Shown in pieces: positions 26,598 through 36,235 of a stretch of DNA of 64,000 bases (position 1 is the stretch's first letter; the number at the start of each line of letters is the position of its first letter). The stretch covers positions 496,001-560,000 of the forward strand of contig NZ_CP139575.1 in assembly GCF_034298135.1 (NCBI RefSeq), given 5' to 3'. The notes under the pieces were generated by a model. That model ran no database searches and had not been told where the DNA came from. It saw only the letters and a program-made list of their open reading frames with translations. This stretch comes from Lactobacillus acidophilus (GTDB taxonomy: Bacteria; Bacillota; Bacilli; Lactobacillales; Lactobacillaceae). The position numbers and the translations under genes are program-made.

Positions 26598-26960
26598 ATG
26601 GCTGTTAAGATCAAGACAAAAGATGGTTTGATTGATATTTCAAACGGTGTAATCGCAACTGTTGTTGGTGGTGCAGCTACGTCTAACTATGGCGTTGTAG
26701 GAATGGCTTCTAAAAATGCTATTCGTGATGGTTTTGACGGGATTCTTAATCGTGCCAATTATAAGCGCGGTGTTGTTGTCAAGTCAGAAGACAATGAAAT
26801 TACTGTTGACGTGTACATTATTGTAGGCTATGGACTTAAGATTTCTGAAGTAAGTAAGAACGTACAGGACAGCGTAAAATTTAACCTTTCTAATCAATTG
26901 GGAATTAATACTAAAGCCGTTAATGTAATCGTTCAAAGTGTTAAGGTACTTGACGAATAA
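26598..26960 (+). CDS. yloU: Asp23/Gls24 family protein YloU
   Basis: This 120-residue protein of the Asp23 family has GVIATVVGGAATSNYGVVGMAS, then ITVDVYIIVGYGLKISEVSKNVQDSV and KAVNVIVQSVKVL. It is a paralogue of YqhY at 7736 but lacks the acidic tail. Biochemical role unknown. Pairing with fakA (21 bases downstream) is conserved in Bacillota and points to a shared membrane-lipid or envelope process. Strong CGGAGGA site. Confidence 0.92.
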   Translation: MAVKIKTKDGLIDISNGVIATVVGGAATSNYGVVGMASKNAIRDGFDGILNRANYKRGVVVKSEDNEITVDVYIIVGYGLKISEVSKNVQDSVKFNLSNQLGINTKAVNVIVQSVKVLDE

Positions 26961-26981
26961 CGCAAGCGGAGGTTTTAAATA

Positions 26982-28643
26982 GTGGTTATAAATGAAATAG
27001 ATAGTAAACAATTTAGAGATATGGTACGTGTTGCCACTCATAGAATGGGTAAAAATGCAGAATTTGTTAATTCTTTAAATGTTTTTCCTGTTCCAGATGG
27101 TGATACTGGTACCAATATGAATTTAACTATTGAAAGTGGTGCCAAAGCTGTTTCTGAAAATCCTAGCACTAGTGTTGGCGATTTAACTGAAAGCTTGGCT
27201 AAAGGGATGTTAATGGGAGCACGCGGTAATAGTGGTGTTATTACTTCACAATTGTTCCGTGGCTTTTATAAAGCAACTCAAGGTATGAAAACATTAACAG
27301 CTCCAGAATTGGCCAATGCTTTTTCAAATGGTGTTGCAACTGCATATAAAGCTGTTATGAAACCTGTAGAAGGTACAATTTTGACAGTAGCTCGTGTTGC
27401 TGCACAAGAAGGTACATCTAAGGCTAACGATACTGATGATGTTACTGAAGTAATGAAAGCTGTAGTAGAAGGCGCTAAAAAGGCACTTAAATCTACTCCT
27501 GATTTACTTCCAGTATTGAAGCAGGTAGGTGTAGTTGATTCAGGTGGACAAGGTCTTGTATTTATTTATGAAGGCTTTTTGGAAGGCTTATTAGGTGAAA
27601 ACTTCGCAGATCAATATCAACCAGACGAAAACGAGATGGATGAGATGATTAATGCAATGCACCACCAATCATCTGTCCAAAGTCAATTAGCTACTCAAGA
27701 CATTAAGAACGGCTATTGTACCGAAATTATGGTTGACTTAAATGCTGATGTTCCTAATAAAAAAGAATTCGATCTTGAAGAATTTAGAAAGCATTTATCC
27801 GGCTTAGGTGACTCACTTCTTGCAGTTTCAGATGGTGAAATTGCTAAGGTTCACGTTCACACAGAACATCCAGGTGATGTTTTCCAATATGGTAGTCAAT
27901 TTGGTCAATTAGGTAAGATTAAGATTGATAATATGAGAATTCAACATGAAAGTATTGTTGATCAAGATGAAGAACAACAAGAAAATGTTGACTTTGCAAT
28001 AATCGCTGTTGCTTCAGGTAATGGTATCCGCAAGTTGTTTGAAAGCGAAGGCGTAAACCGAATTATTTCAGGTGGTCAAACAATGAACCCATCTACTCAA
28101 GACTTTATTGATGCAATTAAAAAGTCCGGAGCTAAAAAGGCAATTGTATTGCCAAATAACGGTAATATTGTAATGGCTGCAAAACAAGCTGCAGAAGTTA
28201 GTGACATTCCAGTTGGTATTGTACCAAGTAAGACTATCTCACAAGGCCTAACTGCTATGCTCTCATTTGATCCAGATGCATCTGTTGAAGAAAATGTTGA
28301 GGCAATGTCAGAAGATCTTGATACTGTTGTTTCAGGCGAAGTAACCCAAGCTACTCGTGATACTGAAATTGATGATGTTGAGATTCATAAAAATGATTAC
28401 CTTGGTATTGTCGATGGTAAGATTGAGGTCGATAATGCTGATTTAATCGATACTACTACTGAAATGATCGAAAAGATGATTGACGAAGATTCTGAAATCA
28501 TTACTATTATGTATGGCCGTGATTCTAGTGAAGAAGAAGCACAAGAAGTGGTTGCTCGTCTTGAGGAAAAGCATGATGATTTTGAATTTGAAATTCATGA
28601 TGGTGGTCAACCTGTATATCATTTCTTAGTATCTGTTGAATAA
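26982..28643 (+). CDS. fakA: Fatty acid kinase catalytic subunit FakA (DAK2 family, YloV)
   Basis: This 553-residue enzyme phosphorylates fatty acids held by FakB proteins to give acyl phosphate for PlsX/PlsY. The N-terminal DhaL-type kinase domain (1-200) has the ATP/Mg motif LNVFPVPDGDTGTNMNLT near 33 and GARGNSGVI near 78. The middle domain holds KVHVHTEHPGDVFQ near 285, and the C-terminal DegV-like half ends with IMYGRDSSEEE and HDGGQPVYHFLVSVE. The start is GTG, 9 bases after GGAGG; the nearby ATG is out of frame. plsX and acpP follow recG, so the locus gathers fatty-acid activation functions. Confidence 0.92.
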   Translation: MVINEIDSKQFRDMVRVATHRMGKNAEFVNSLNVFPVPDGDTGTNMNLTIESGAKAVSENPSTSVGDLTESLAKGMLMGARGNSGVITSQLFRGFYKATQGMKTLTAPELANAFSNGVATAYKAVMKPVEGTILTVARVAAQEGTSKANDTDDVTEVMKAVVEGAKKALKSTPDLLPVLKQVGVVDSGGQGLVFIYEGFLEGLLGENFADQYQPDENEMDEMINAMHHQSSVQSQLATQDIKNGYCTEIMVDLNADVPNKKEFDLEEFRKHLSGLGDSLLAVSDGEIAKVHVHTEHPGDVFQYGSQFGQLGKIKIDNMRIQHESIVDQDEEQQENVDFAIIAVASGNGIRKLFESEGVNRIISGGQTMNPSTQDFIDAIKKSGAKKAIVLPNNGNIVMAAKQAAEVSDIPVGIVPSKTISQGLTAMLSFDPDASVEENVEAMSEDLDTVVSGEVTQATRDTEIDDVEIHKNDYLGIVDGKIEVDNADLIDTTTEMIEKMIDEDSEIITIMYGRDSSEEEAQEVVARLEEKHDDFEFEIHDGGQPVYHFLVSVE

Positions 28644-28647
28644 AAAT

Positions 28648-30684
28648 ATGATAAATAATGCATTGTTTGCTCCTGTAACGGATTTAAAAGGTGTAGGGAC
28701 AAAGACTGCAGCTGATCTTGGAAGCTTAGGTATATATAGCATTTATGATTTGCTTTTTTACTTTCCTTTTCGATATGATGAACTTCAGACATTACCGTTA
28801 GATCAAATCATGGATGGTCAAAAGGTAGTATTAAAAGGAATAGTAGCAACTGAACCTTTCGTTAGTCGTTTTGGTTATAAGAAAAGTCGACTAAGCTTCA
28901 AAATGAGAATTGACCATGAGGTAATCATGGTCAATTTTTTTAATCAACCATGGTTAAAAAACAAGATTGAAATTGGTCAAGAAATTGCAATTTACGGCAA
29001 GTATAATGTAGCTCGTCAAAGTCTCTCTGCTTTTAAATTTGTAGCAGCAAAAGAAAATGATAGTGGTATGGCACCAATTTATCCGGTTAACCGTCACATA
29101 AAGCAAAAAAAGCTAGTTAGCCTGATTGATTTAGCAATTGAAGAATTTTTAGATCAAGTTAATGATATAGTCCCAGAGAAAATCAGACAGGAATATCATT
29201 TATTAAATGATCGAGAAATTATTACCAAAATGCATCATCCCAAAAATAGTAATGACGCAGAAATAGGTAAAAGAAGTGCGATTTTTCGTGAATTTTTTAT
29301 TTTTGAATTACAATTAGCACTTTTGACTAAAAAAGATGGTAATCAACTAGGTTATGCCAAAAAATATGATCTAAAAGAGGTTGCTAATCTAACTAAATCG
29401 TTACCCTTTGAACTTTCTGATGATCAAAAACATGTTGTTAATGAAATTTTCGCTGATTTACATTCATCTAATCAAATGAGAAGGCTGCTTCAAGGTGATG
29501 TGGGATCAGGTAAAACAGTTGTTGCAGTTTATGCGATTTTTGCTGCAATTACTGCTGGTTATCAAGCTGCTTTGATGGTACCTACAGAAATTTTAGCAAC
29601 GCAGCATTTTAAGAAAATCGATGAATTATTACGCCCATTTGGTATAAGAGTGGCGCTTTTAACCAGTAATACTAAAACTTTAGAACGGCGTGAAATATAT
29701 CGTGAGCTAACTGATGGAACTATTAATGTGGTGATTGGCACACATGCATTGATTCAGAAAAATGTGATTTTTAAAAAATTGGGTTTAGTTATCATTGATG
29801 AACAACATAGATTTGGTGTGGGACAAAGACAGGCTTTAATTAATAAGGGCGATAATCCGGATGTTTTGGCTATGACGGCTACCCCAATTCCTAGAACTCT
29901 TGCCCTTACCGTTTATGGAGATATGACACTTTCTGAAATTCACCACTTACCATCTGGTAGAAAACCGATTATTTCATCTTGGAAAACAAGTTCTCAGATG
30001 AAAGATGTTTATAAACGAATGCATGAGCAATTAGATCAAGGTTTTCAAATATATGCAGTTACACCTTTAATTACGGATTCAGAAACTTTAGATTTGAAGA
30101 ATGCAGAAGAACTGCATGAAAAACTAAGTCATGATTTTCCTGATAAAAAGGTTGTACTTCTACATGGGCAAATGCCTGGTGTAAAAAAAGATGAAATCAT
30201 GTCAGCTTTTGCTAGCGGTGAAATTAATATTTTGGTAACTACTAGTGTAATTGAGGTTGGTGTGGACGTGGCTAATGCTAATATGATGATTATTTATAAC
30301 GCTGATCGATTTGGGTTGAGTCAGCTGCATCAGTTACGAGGAAGAATCGGACGTGGAGAAACACAGAGTTATTGTGTATTTATTGCGGATCCTAGAACTG
30401 ATACAGGTAAGGCAAGAATGAAGATTATTTCTGCTACTAATGATGGCTTTAAATTAGCTGAAGAAGATTTAAAAATGCGTGGTGAAGGTGACTTGTTTGG
30501 TAAAGCACAATCTGGATTACCTGAATTTCGCGTGGGAGATGTAGTTAACAATTATAATACCTTGGTTGTAGCTCAAAAAATCGCAAGAAAATTAGTTAAT
30601 GATGATCCAGATTTACTTGATCCCGAACATAAAATACTAAAACAAATGCTAGAATATAAGCAATTAGAACAAAATAGAATATAG
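28648..30684 (+). CDS. recG: ATP-dependent DNA helicase RecG
   Basis: This 678-residue helicase remodels stalled forks and Holliday junctions. The N-terminal wedge domain (about 1-240) includes GVGTKTAADLGSLGI. Walker A is LLQGDVGSGKTVVA near 282, followed by DEQHRFGVGQR, AMTATPIPRTLA, and the C-terminal TSVIEVGVDVANAN, QLRGRIGRGETQSYC and MRGEGDLFGKAQSGLP blocks. I use ATG 28648, 4 bases after the fakA stop; it has no clear SD, so coupling to fakA is likely. A TTG at 28636 would give four more residues. Confidence 0.93.
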   Translation: MINNALFAPVTDLKGVGTKTAADLGSLGIYSIYDLLFYFPFRYDELQTLPLDQIMDGQKVVLKGIVATEPFVSRFGYKKSRLSFKMRIDHEVIMVNFFNQPWLKNKIEIGQEIAIYGKYNVARQSLSAFKFVAAKENDSGMAPIYPVNRHIKQKKLVSLIDLAIEEFLDQVNDIVPEKIRQEYHLLNDREIITKMHHPKNSNDAEIGKRSAIFREFFIFELQLALLTKKDGNQLGYAKKYDLKEVANLTKSLPFELSDDQKHVVNEIFADLHSSNQMRRLLQGDVGSGKTVVAVYAIFAAITAGYQAALMVPTEILATQHFKKIDELLRPFGIRVALLTSNTKTLERREIYRELTDGTINVVIGTHALIQKNVIFKKLGLVIIDEQHRFGVGQRQALINKGDNPDVLAMTATPIPRTLALTVYGDMTLSEIHHLPSGRKPIISSWKTSSQMKDVYKRMHEQLDQGFQIYAVTPLITDSETLDLKNAEELHEKLSHDFPDKKVVLLHGQMPGVKKDEIMSAFASGEINILVTTSVIEVGVDVANANMMIIYNADRFGLSQLHQLRGRIGRGETQSYCVFIADPRTDTGKARMKIISATNDGFKLAEEDLKMRGEGDLFGKAQSGLPEFRVGDVVNNYNTLVVAQKIARKLVNDDPDLLDPEHKILKQMLEYKQLEQNRI

Positions 30685-30703
30685 AAAAGATTGTGGTGAA
30701 ATT

Positions 30704-31705
30704 ATGAGAACAATTGCTATTGATGCCATGGGGGGCGAGAATGCTCCAGAAGCCATAGTAAAAGCAGTTTTAAAAGCAAAAAATGAGATGCCAGAAACTA
30801 AATTTTTATTATTTGGTGATAAAGAGCAATTACGTGAATTAATTCCAGCTGATCAGATTAATGATCAATTGGGAGTTGTGGCTACTACTGAAACAATTGC
30901 AGATGAAGATGAACCAGTTAAGGCGATTAGAAGAAAAAAGGATTCTTCAATGGTTGTAGCTGCTAACTTTGTTAAAGAAGGCAAGGCAGATGCGTTGTTG
31001 TCACTTGGTAATACTGGTGCCCTTCTTGCATGTGGTATTTTTATTATTGGAAGAATTAAAGGCATTGTTCGGCCAGGCTTAATGCCAACTTTACCGGTTC
31101 AAAATAGCGATGATGGCTTTAACATGGTAGACGTTGGTGCTAATGCTAAGAGTAAGCCAGAATACTTGCTTCAATGGGCTGAAATGGCATCATACTATGC
31201 TCAAAAAATTCGCGGCATTGACAATCCCAGAATTGCTTTATTAAATAATGGTGCCGAAAGCGATAAGGGTGACGATGTCCACCAAAAAGCCTATGAACTA
31301 TTAAAAGATAGTGATTTGAACTTTGTAGGCAATATTGAAGGAAACGAGTTATTACTTGGTAATGCAGATGTAGTAGTTACAGATGGATTTACAGGTAATG
31401 CAGTTCTTAAAAATATTGAAGGAACTTCAAGCGTAATTTTGCATTTATTAAAAGATAGTCTTTTGAATGGCAATCTTATGACTAAAATGGGTGCATTAAT
31501 GGTTAAAGGATCATTAGCCAGTTTGAAGTCAAAATTTGATACTGCTAAATATGGCGGTGCTGTGTTACTCGGTGTTAACGCTCCAGTGGTGAAGACACAT
31601 GGCCGCTCAAATGAACGTCCTATTTATTACACACTCAAACAAGTTGATAAAATGATTAAAGAAAAACTTGTTGAAGATTTTAGAGACGAATTTAGTGAAA
31701 AATAG
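30704..31705 (+). CDS. plsX: Phosphate acyltransferase PlsX
   Basis: This 333-residue peripheral membrane enzyme converts acyl-ACP to acyl phosphate for the first acylation of glycerol-3-phosphate. It opens TIAIDAMGGENAPEAIVKA and has SLGNTGALLACGIFIIGRI, then VDVGANAKSKPEYL, LLNNGAESDKG and VTDGFTGNAVLKNIEG, all family marks. FapR, which precedes plsX in Bacillus, is missing. acpP follows. Confidence 0.96.
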   Translation: MRTIAIDAMGGENAPEAIVKAVLKAKNEMPETKFLLFGDKEQLRELIPADQINDQLGVVATTETIADEDEPVKAIRRKKDSSMVVAANFVKEGKADALLSLGNTGALLACGIFIIGRIKGIVRPGLMPTLPVQNSDDGFNMVDVGANAKSKPEYLLQWAEMASYYAQKIRGIDNPRIALLNNGAESDKGDDVHQKAYELLKDSDLNFVGNIEGNELLLGNADVVVTDGFTGNAVLKNIEGTSSVILHLLKDSLLNGNLMTKMGALMVKGSLASLKSKFDTAKYGGAVLLGVNAPVVKTHGRSNERPIYYTLKQVDKMIKEKLVEDFRDEFSEK

Positions 31706-31737
31706 TACAATACTTTATTAAAAAGGAGAACTAAAAA

Positions 31738-31980
31738 ATGTCAGAAGAAGAAATTTTTAATAAGATTAAAGATCTTATTGCCGATAATTTTGAAGTGGAT
31801 AAGGATAGTATCACTGAAAACACAAACTTTATGAATGATTTAGATGCTGATTCAATTGATTTAGTTGAATTTATTTTGCAACTTGAAGATGAATTCGGTG
31901 CAGAAATTCCAGATGATGAAGCTGAAAAAATTAAAACTGTTGGTGATGCAGTCTCATATATTAAGTCTCATCAAGGTTAA
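31738..31980 (+). CDS. acpP: Acyl carrier protein
   Basis: This 80-residue acidic four-helix protein has the phosphopantetheine serine at residue 39 in DLDADSIDLVEF. The C-terminal helix IKTVGDAVSYIKSHQ is typical. AAGGAG precedes the ATG. The preceding plsX, a terminator after it, and fakA upstream suggest a role in phospholipid synthesis. A second ACP may sit in the fab cluster elsewhere. Confidence 0.95.
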   Translation: MSEEEIFNKIKDLIADNFEVDKDSITENTNFMNDLDADSIDLVEFILQLEDEFGAEIPDDEAEKIKTVGDAVSYIKSHQG

Positions 31981-31986
31981 TTTCCT

Positions 31987-32030
31987 AAAAAAAGCCGTGT
32001 CGTTATTTGCATACGACCGGCTTTGTGTTT
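31987..32030 (+). terminator. Intrinsic terminator after acpP
   Basis: AAAGCCG (31991-31997) pairs with CGGCTTT (32018-32024), and the inner TCGT with ACGA. The T-run is short. Confidence 0.7.
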
Positions 32031-32096
32031 ATAATTAGAAAATAAATAGAAAAGATTAAACGACTTTTAATGAAGTCTTAAATGGAGGAATGACCT

Positions 32097-33128
32097 TTGG
32101 AAAAGCAGAGTGATCTATTACTAGATATCCAGCACCTGCATACGGCGTACCGTTTGCAAGGGAAATTCTATGATGCTGCAGATGATATTAATTTAACTTT
32201 GAAGCGTAACGAGATTTTAGCTGTTGTAGGTGAATCTGGTTGTGGTAAAAGTACTATTGCTGCAAGTATCATTGGATTGTATGACCATAAAAACACTAAA
32301 GTTACAGGGGACATTCTTTACAATGAATTAAACCTTGTTGGCTTAAATGAATCTTTATTTAATAAAATTCGTGGGGATAAGATCGGAATGATCTTTCAAG
32401 ATCCTCTAGCCAGTTTGAATCCATTGATGCGTGTAGGTGATCAAGTTGCTGAAACACTTTATTACCATACTGATATGGATGAAAAGGCACGTCATGCACG
32501 TGTAATTGAATTGTTTAATCAAGTAGGAATGCCAAGACCTGAAGAAATGTATGAAATGTATCCACATGAACTGTCAGGTGGACTTCGTCAGCGTGTAGTT
32601 ATTGCCATGGCTATTGCATGTAAGCCAGAAGTTATTATTGCTGATGAACCAACTACTGCTTTGGATGTAACTATTCAAGCACAGATTTTGGACTTGCTTG
32701 AAGATATTCAAAAGCAATCACATTCAGGTATTATTTTGATTACACACGACTTAGGTGTTGTAGCTGAAACAGCCGATGAAGTTGCAGTTATGTATGCTGG
32801 TCAAATTGTGGAAAAAGCGGATGTAAAAACTATTTTTGAAAATCCACTTCATCCATATACAAGATCACTTCTTAATTCAATGCCTCAATCAGATGATACT
32901 GATGAAGATCTTCATGTTATCCATGGAACTGTACCATCGCTTAAAAATATGCCACGTAGTGGTGATCGTTTTGCTGCGAGAATTCCTTGGATTCCTGCAA
33001 GTGCTCATGAAAAGGATCCACAAGTACATGAAGTTGCACCAGGACACTGGGTAAGATGTACTTGCTGGAAATCATTCCACTTTGAGAATGAAGATAATAC
33101 GCAAAAGGTAACAGCAAGTGGGGAGTAG
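32097..33128 (+). CDS. oppD: Oligopeptide ABC transporter ATP-binding protein OppD
   Basis: This 343-residue ATPase powers uptake of oligopeptides. Walker A is GESGCGKSTIAASI near 50, the Q-loop is FQDPLASLNPLMRVG, the signature is ELSGGLRQRV (glycine-leucine rather than glycine-glutamine), Walker B is VIIADEPTTALD, and the H-loop is ITHDLG. The C-terminal oligopeptide extension includes ENPLHPYTRSLLNSMP. Its usual four-cysteine iron-sulfur region is reduced to VRCTCWKS. Start is TTG 32097, 7 bases after GGAGGA. First gene of oppDFBC. Confidence 0.93.
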   Translation: MEKQSDLLLDIQHLHTAYRLQGKFYDAADDINLTLKRNEILAVVGESGCGKSTIAASIIGLYDHKNTKVTGDILYNELNLVGLNESLFNKIRGDKIGMIFQDPLASLNPLMRVGDQVAETLYYHTDMDEKARHARVIELFNQVGMPRPEEMYEMYPHELSGGLRQRVVIAMAIACKPEVIIADEPTTALDVTIQAQILDLLEDIQKQSHSGIILITHDLGVVAETADEVAVMYAGQIVEKADVKTIFENPLHPYTRSLLNSMPQSDDTDEDLHVIHGTVPSLKNMPRSGDRFAARIPWIPASAHEKDPQVHEVAPGHWVRCTCWKSFHFENEDNTQKVTASGE

Positions 33129-33131
33129 TTT

Positions 33132-34118
33132 ATGGCAAAAGAAATTATTCAGATAAAAGATCTAAAGGTCTATTACCCAATTCGTTCCGGTTTTTGGAAC
33201 AGAATTACCGATTACGTTCGTGCGGTTGATGGAGTTAATTTCTCAATTAGCGAAGGTGAAACTTATGGTTTAATTGGTGAATCTGGATCTGGTAAATCTA
33301 CAACTGGTAAGGCAATTGTGGGAGTAGAAAAAGTTACAGGCGGCCAAATTATGTATAAAGGCTTAGACGTAACTAAAGCAAGCAATCGTAAAAAGCTTGA
33401 TTATAACAAAGATGTCCAAATGATTTTCCAGGATTCTATGTCAAGTTTGAATCCAAGAAAGAGAATCGAAGACATTATTGCTGAGCCAATTCGAAATTTT
33501 GAAAATTTGACTACCGATCAAGAACGTGATCGTGTACAAGAATTGCTTGATATTGTAGGTATGCCTAGTGATGCGATCTACAAGTATCCTCACGAATTCT
33601 CAGGTGGTCAGCGTCAAAGAATCGGTGTTGCGCGTGCTGTTGCTACTAATCCTAAATTGATTGTTGCTGATGAACCAACTAGTGCTTTGGATTTATCAGT
33701 TCAAGCACAAGTTTTGAACTTCATGAAGCATATTCAACAACAATATAATATTGCTTACTTATTTATTTCTCACGATTTAGGTGTTGTTAAGCATATGTCA
33801 GAGAACTTAGCTATTATGCACCGTGGTCGATTAGTAGAATTAGGTAGTCGTGAAGAAATTTATAAGCATCCAATTCATATTTATACTAAGCGACTTCTTT
33901 CGGCTATTCCTAAGGTTGATGTAGAACATCGTGAAGAACATAAGAAGCATCGTGAACAAGTAGAAAAAGAATTTGAAGAAGATCAAAGTAAGTGGTACGA
34001 CAAAGATGGTCGCGTATATCCACTTCAAAAGGTAGCTCCAAATCACTGGGTAGCATTGCCACAAGATATGGTTCAGGAAGCTAAACTTGAAGAGCGAGAA
34101 GAAAAGGAGAGTGATTAA
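33132..34118 (+). CDS. oppF: Oligopeptide ABC transporter ATP-binding protein OppF
   Basis: This 328-residue partner ATPase has Walker A GESGSGKSTTGKAI near 49, Q-loop FQDSMSSLNPRKRI, signature FSGGQRQRIGVARA, Walker B LIVADEPTSALD and H-loop SHDLGVV. The C-terminal extension ends in a long Glu/Lys-rich tail. It pairs with OppD in the importer and starts 3 bases after the oppD stop. Confidence 0.94.
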   Translation: MAKEIIQIKDLKVYYPIRSGFWNRITDYVRAVDGVNFSISEGETYGLIGESGSGKSTTGKAIVGVEKVTGGQIMYKGLDVTKASNRKKLDYNKDVQMIFQDSMSSLNPRKRIEDIIAEPIRNFENLTTDQERDRVQELLDIVGMPSDAIYKYPHEFSGGQRQRIGVARAVATNPKLIVADEPTSALDLSVQAQVLNFMKHIQQQYNIAYLFISHDLGVVKHMSENLAIMHRGRLVELGSREEIYKHPIHIYTKRLLSAIPKVDVEHREEHKKHREQVEKEFEEDQSKWYDKDGRVYPLQKVAPNHWVALPQDMVQEAKLEEREEKESD

Positions 34119-34120
34119 GC

Positions 34121-35080
34121 ATGTGGAAAACAATCTTACGTCGTTTGTTAATCATGATCCCTCAATTGATCATCTTGAGTTTATTAGTCTTCCTTTTGGC
34201 TAAAATGATGCCAGGTGACCCATTTAGTGGATCAATTAACCCTAACACTGACCCTAAACAAATTGAAGCTTTGAGAAGGGCAGCAGGACTTTATGATCCT
34301 TGGTATGTGCAATATCTTAGATGGGTAGGTAACTTGTTCCATGGAGATTTAGGAACTAGTTATATTCAACATGTTCCAGTAACTTCATTGATTGCTGATC
34401 GTGCAAGTAACACTTTCTGGCTGTCACTTTTAACTACTATTTTAACTTATAGTATTGCTATCCCACTTGGTATTACTGCTGGTCGTCACCAAGATGAATG
34501 GCAAGATACAAGTGTACAAATTTTCAACTACATCACATTGGCTACACCAGGATTCGTATTCTACATTTTAGGTTTGTGGCTATTTGGCTTTACTTTAGGC
34601 TGGTTCCCAATCTCAGGTTCCGTTTCTGCTAATGCATCAGGATTCTGGGGCGTATTTGGTAGTCGAATTTATCACATGATTTTACCAGCAATTTTGTATG
34701 CTTTGATCACTACTACTAGTACTGTTCAATACTTAAGAACTGGTATTGTTGATAATAAAGTTGAAGATTACGTAAGAACTGCTCGGAGTAAGGGTGTACC
34801 TGAAAATGTTGTTTCCCATAAGCATATTTTAAGAAACTCTTTATTGCCAATTGCTGCCTTCTTAGGTAACACTATTACTGGTCTTCTTAGTGGTTCAATG
34901 ATTATTGAAAGTGTATTTAGTTATCCTGGTATGGGTAAGTTGTTCCTTGACTCAATTGGACAACGTGATTACACTACTTTGACTGCTTTGATTCTTATTT
35001 TTGGTATCTTAACATTAATTGGTAACTTACTGTCAGATATCATTATGAGTATTATTGACCCACGTATTAGAATTCAATAG
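34121..35080 (+). CDS. oppB: Oligopeptide ABC transporter permease OppB
   Basis: This 319-residue membrane protein has about six transmembrane helices. It opens with LLIMIPQLIILSLLVFLLAKMMPGDPF and has the EAA coupling loop near 220-245 (VRTARSKGVPENVVSHKHILRNSLLP), which contacts the ATPases. ATG 2 bases after oppF. Confidence 0.95.
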   Translation: MWKTILRRLLIMIPQLIILSLLVFLLAKMMPGDPFSGSINPNTDPKQIEALRRAAGLYDPWYVQYLRWVGNLFHGDLGTSYIQHVPVTSLIADRASNTFWLSLLTTILTYSIAIPLGITAGRHQDEWQDTSVQIFNYITLATPGFVFYILGLWLFGFTLGWFPISGSVSANASGFWGVFGSRIYHMILPAILYALITTTSTVQYLRTGIVDNKVEDYVRTARSKGVPENVVSHKHILRNSLLPIAAFLGNTITGLLSGSMIIESVFSYPGMGKLFLDSIGQRDYTTLTALILIFGILTLIGNLLSDIIMSIIDPRIRIQ

Positions 35081-35094
35081 GAAGGAGAGAAGAA

Positions 35095-36024
35095 ATGGCT
35101 GATAAAAAAGAAACTTCTGCAAAAACAGCAAAACAAAAAGAAGCTAACGAAAAGGCTACTCTCCCACCTTCTGGATTCCGAGTTGCTATTCGCGAAATTT
35201 TGCGTTCAAAGTCTGCTTGTGCAGCATTGATTATTATTATTTTAATTTTGTTATTCACGTTCGGTGGTTCCTTATTCTTAAATAAAGCTCAAGTAACTGA
35301 AATGAACATTGCCGATGCCTACTATGGATGGGGTGAAGCAGGCCACCTCTTAGGTACTGATGATGGTGGTCGTGATATTCTTAAATTACTCATGATGGGT
35401 GGTAGAAACTCAATCATGATTGGTTTATCAGTTACTTTAATTACCGAAATCGTTGGTTTGATAGTTGGTTTAGTATCCGGATATTATGGTGGAGCAATTG
35501 ACTCTGTTATTATGAGAATAGTTGACTTTGTTCAAATTTTGCCACAAATGCCAATTATTATTGTATTAACTACTGTTATTCCTAACTATAATGCCGTAAC
35601 TTTAGTATTATTAATTGCGATGTTTGGTTGGACAACTACAGCTCGTTATTACCGTTCATTTATTTTGTCACAACGTGATCGTGATTATGTTTTGGCTTCA
35701 AAGACTTCAGGTTCATCTAACTTACAAATTATGTTCCGTGAAGTTTTACCAAACATTACTTCTATGATTATCATCGACGTTGTTTTAACTATTGCTGGTA
35801 ACATTGGTATTGAAACTAGTCTTTCATACTTAGGTTATGGTTTGCCTACAACCACTCCATCACTAGGTACGCTGATTGGATTTGCCAATGACCCAGTTAA
35901 CGTTATTAATCGTCCATGGTTATGGCTTCCTGCTACATTATTACTGTTAGTAATTTCATTAAGCATTAACTATGTTGGTCGTGCACTTCAACGTGCTGGT
36001 GATGCAAGACAACGTGAAAATTAA
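35095..36024 (+). CDS. oppC: Oligopeptide ABC transporter permease OppC
   Basis: This 309-residue second permease has a charged cytosolic N-terminus rich in Lys and Ala (about 40 residues). The first helix is ACAALIIIILILLFTFGGSLF, then HLLGTDDGGRDILKLLMMGGRNS, the conserved OppC block, and an EAA loop (YVLASKTSGSSNLQIMFREVLPNI). Strong GAAGGAGAG site. A terminator follows, separating it from oppA. Confidence 0.95.
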   Translation: MADKKETSAKTAKQKEANEKATLPPSGFRVAIREILRSKSACAALIIIILILLFTFGGSLFLNKAQVTEMNIADAYYGWGEAGHLLGTDDGGRDILKLLMMGGRNSIMIGLSVTLITEIVGLIVGLVSGYYGGAIDSVIMRIVDFVQILPQMPIIIVLTTVIPNYNAVTLVLLIAMFGWTTTARYYRSFILSQRDRDYVLASKTSGSSNLQIMFREVLPNITSMIIIDVVLTIAGNIGIETSLSYLGYGLPTTTPSLGTLIGFANDPVNVINRPWLWLPATLLLLVISLSINYVGRALQRAGDARQREN

Positions 36025-36041
36025 TATAATATAAATATATT

Positions 36042-36075
36042 AAAACAGCTCTATCTTATGATAGAGCTGTTTTTA
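36042..36075 (+). terminator. Intrinsic terminator after oppC
   Basis: AAAACAGCTCTATC and GATAGAGCTGTTTTT form a long perfect stem around TTAT. It makes oppA1 transcription largely independent of oppDFBC. Confidence 0.88.
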
Positions 36076-36142
36076 TGTATATAACATAAAAACAATATTT
36101 GATATAAATAAGATAAAAATTAAAAATATTTTCATAAAACTA

Positions 36143-36170
36143 TTGAAAAATTAATTTAACGTGGTATATT
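36143..36170 (+). promoter_or_regulatory. Promoter of oppA1
   Basis: TTGAAA (36143-36148) and TATATT (36165-36170) have a 16-base spacer, about 65 bases before the start codon. Confidence 0.55.
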
Positions 36171-36235
36171 TAATCATCAACTTGATTCAAAGACAAATAA
36201 GAGAAATTTTGAACCAATAATGGAGGCAAAAAGAT

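Noticed and set aside
26784..27041. Minus-strand 85-codon frame across yloU-fakA
   Set aside because: Spans the intergenic region and two well-supported genes on the other strand; no start signal.
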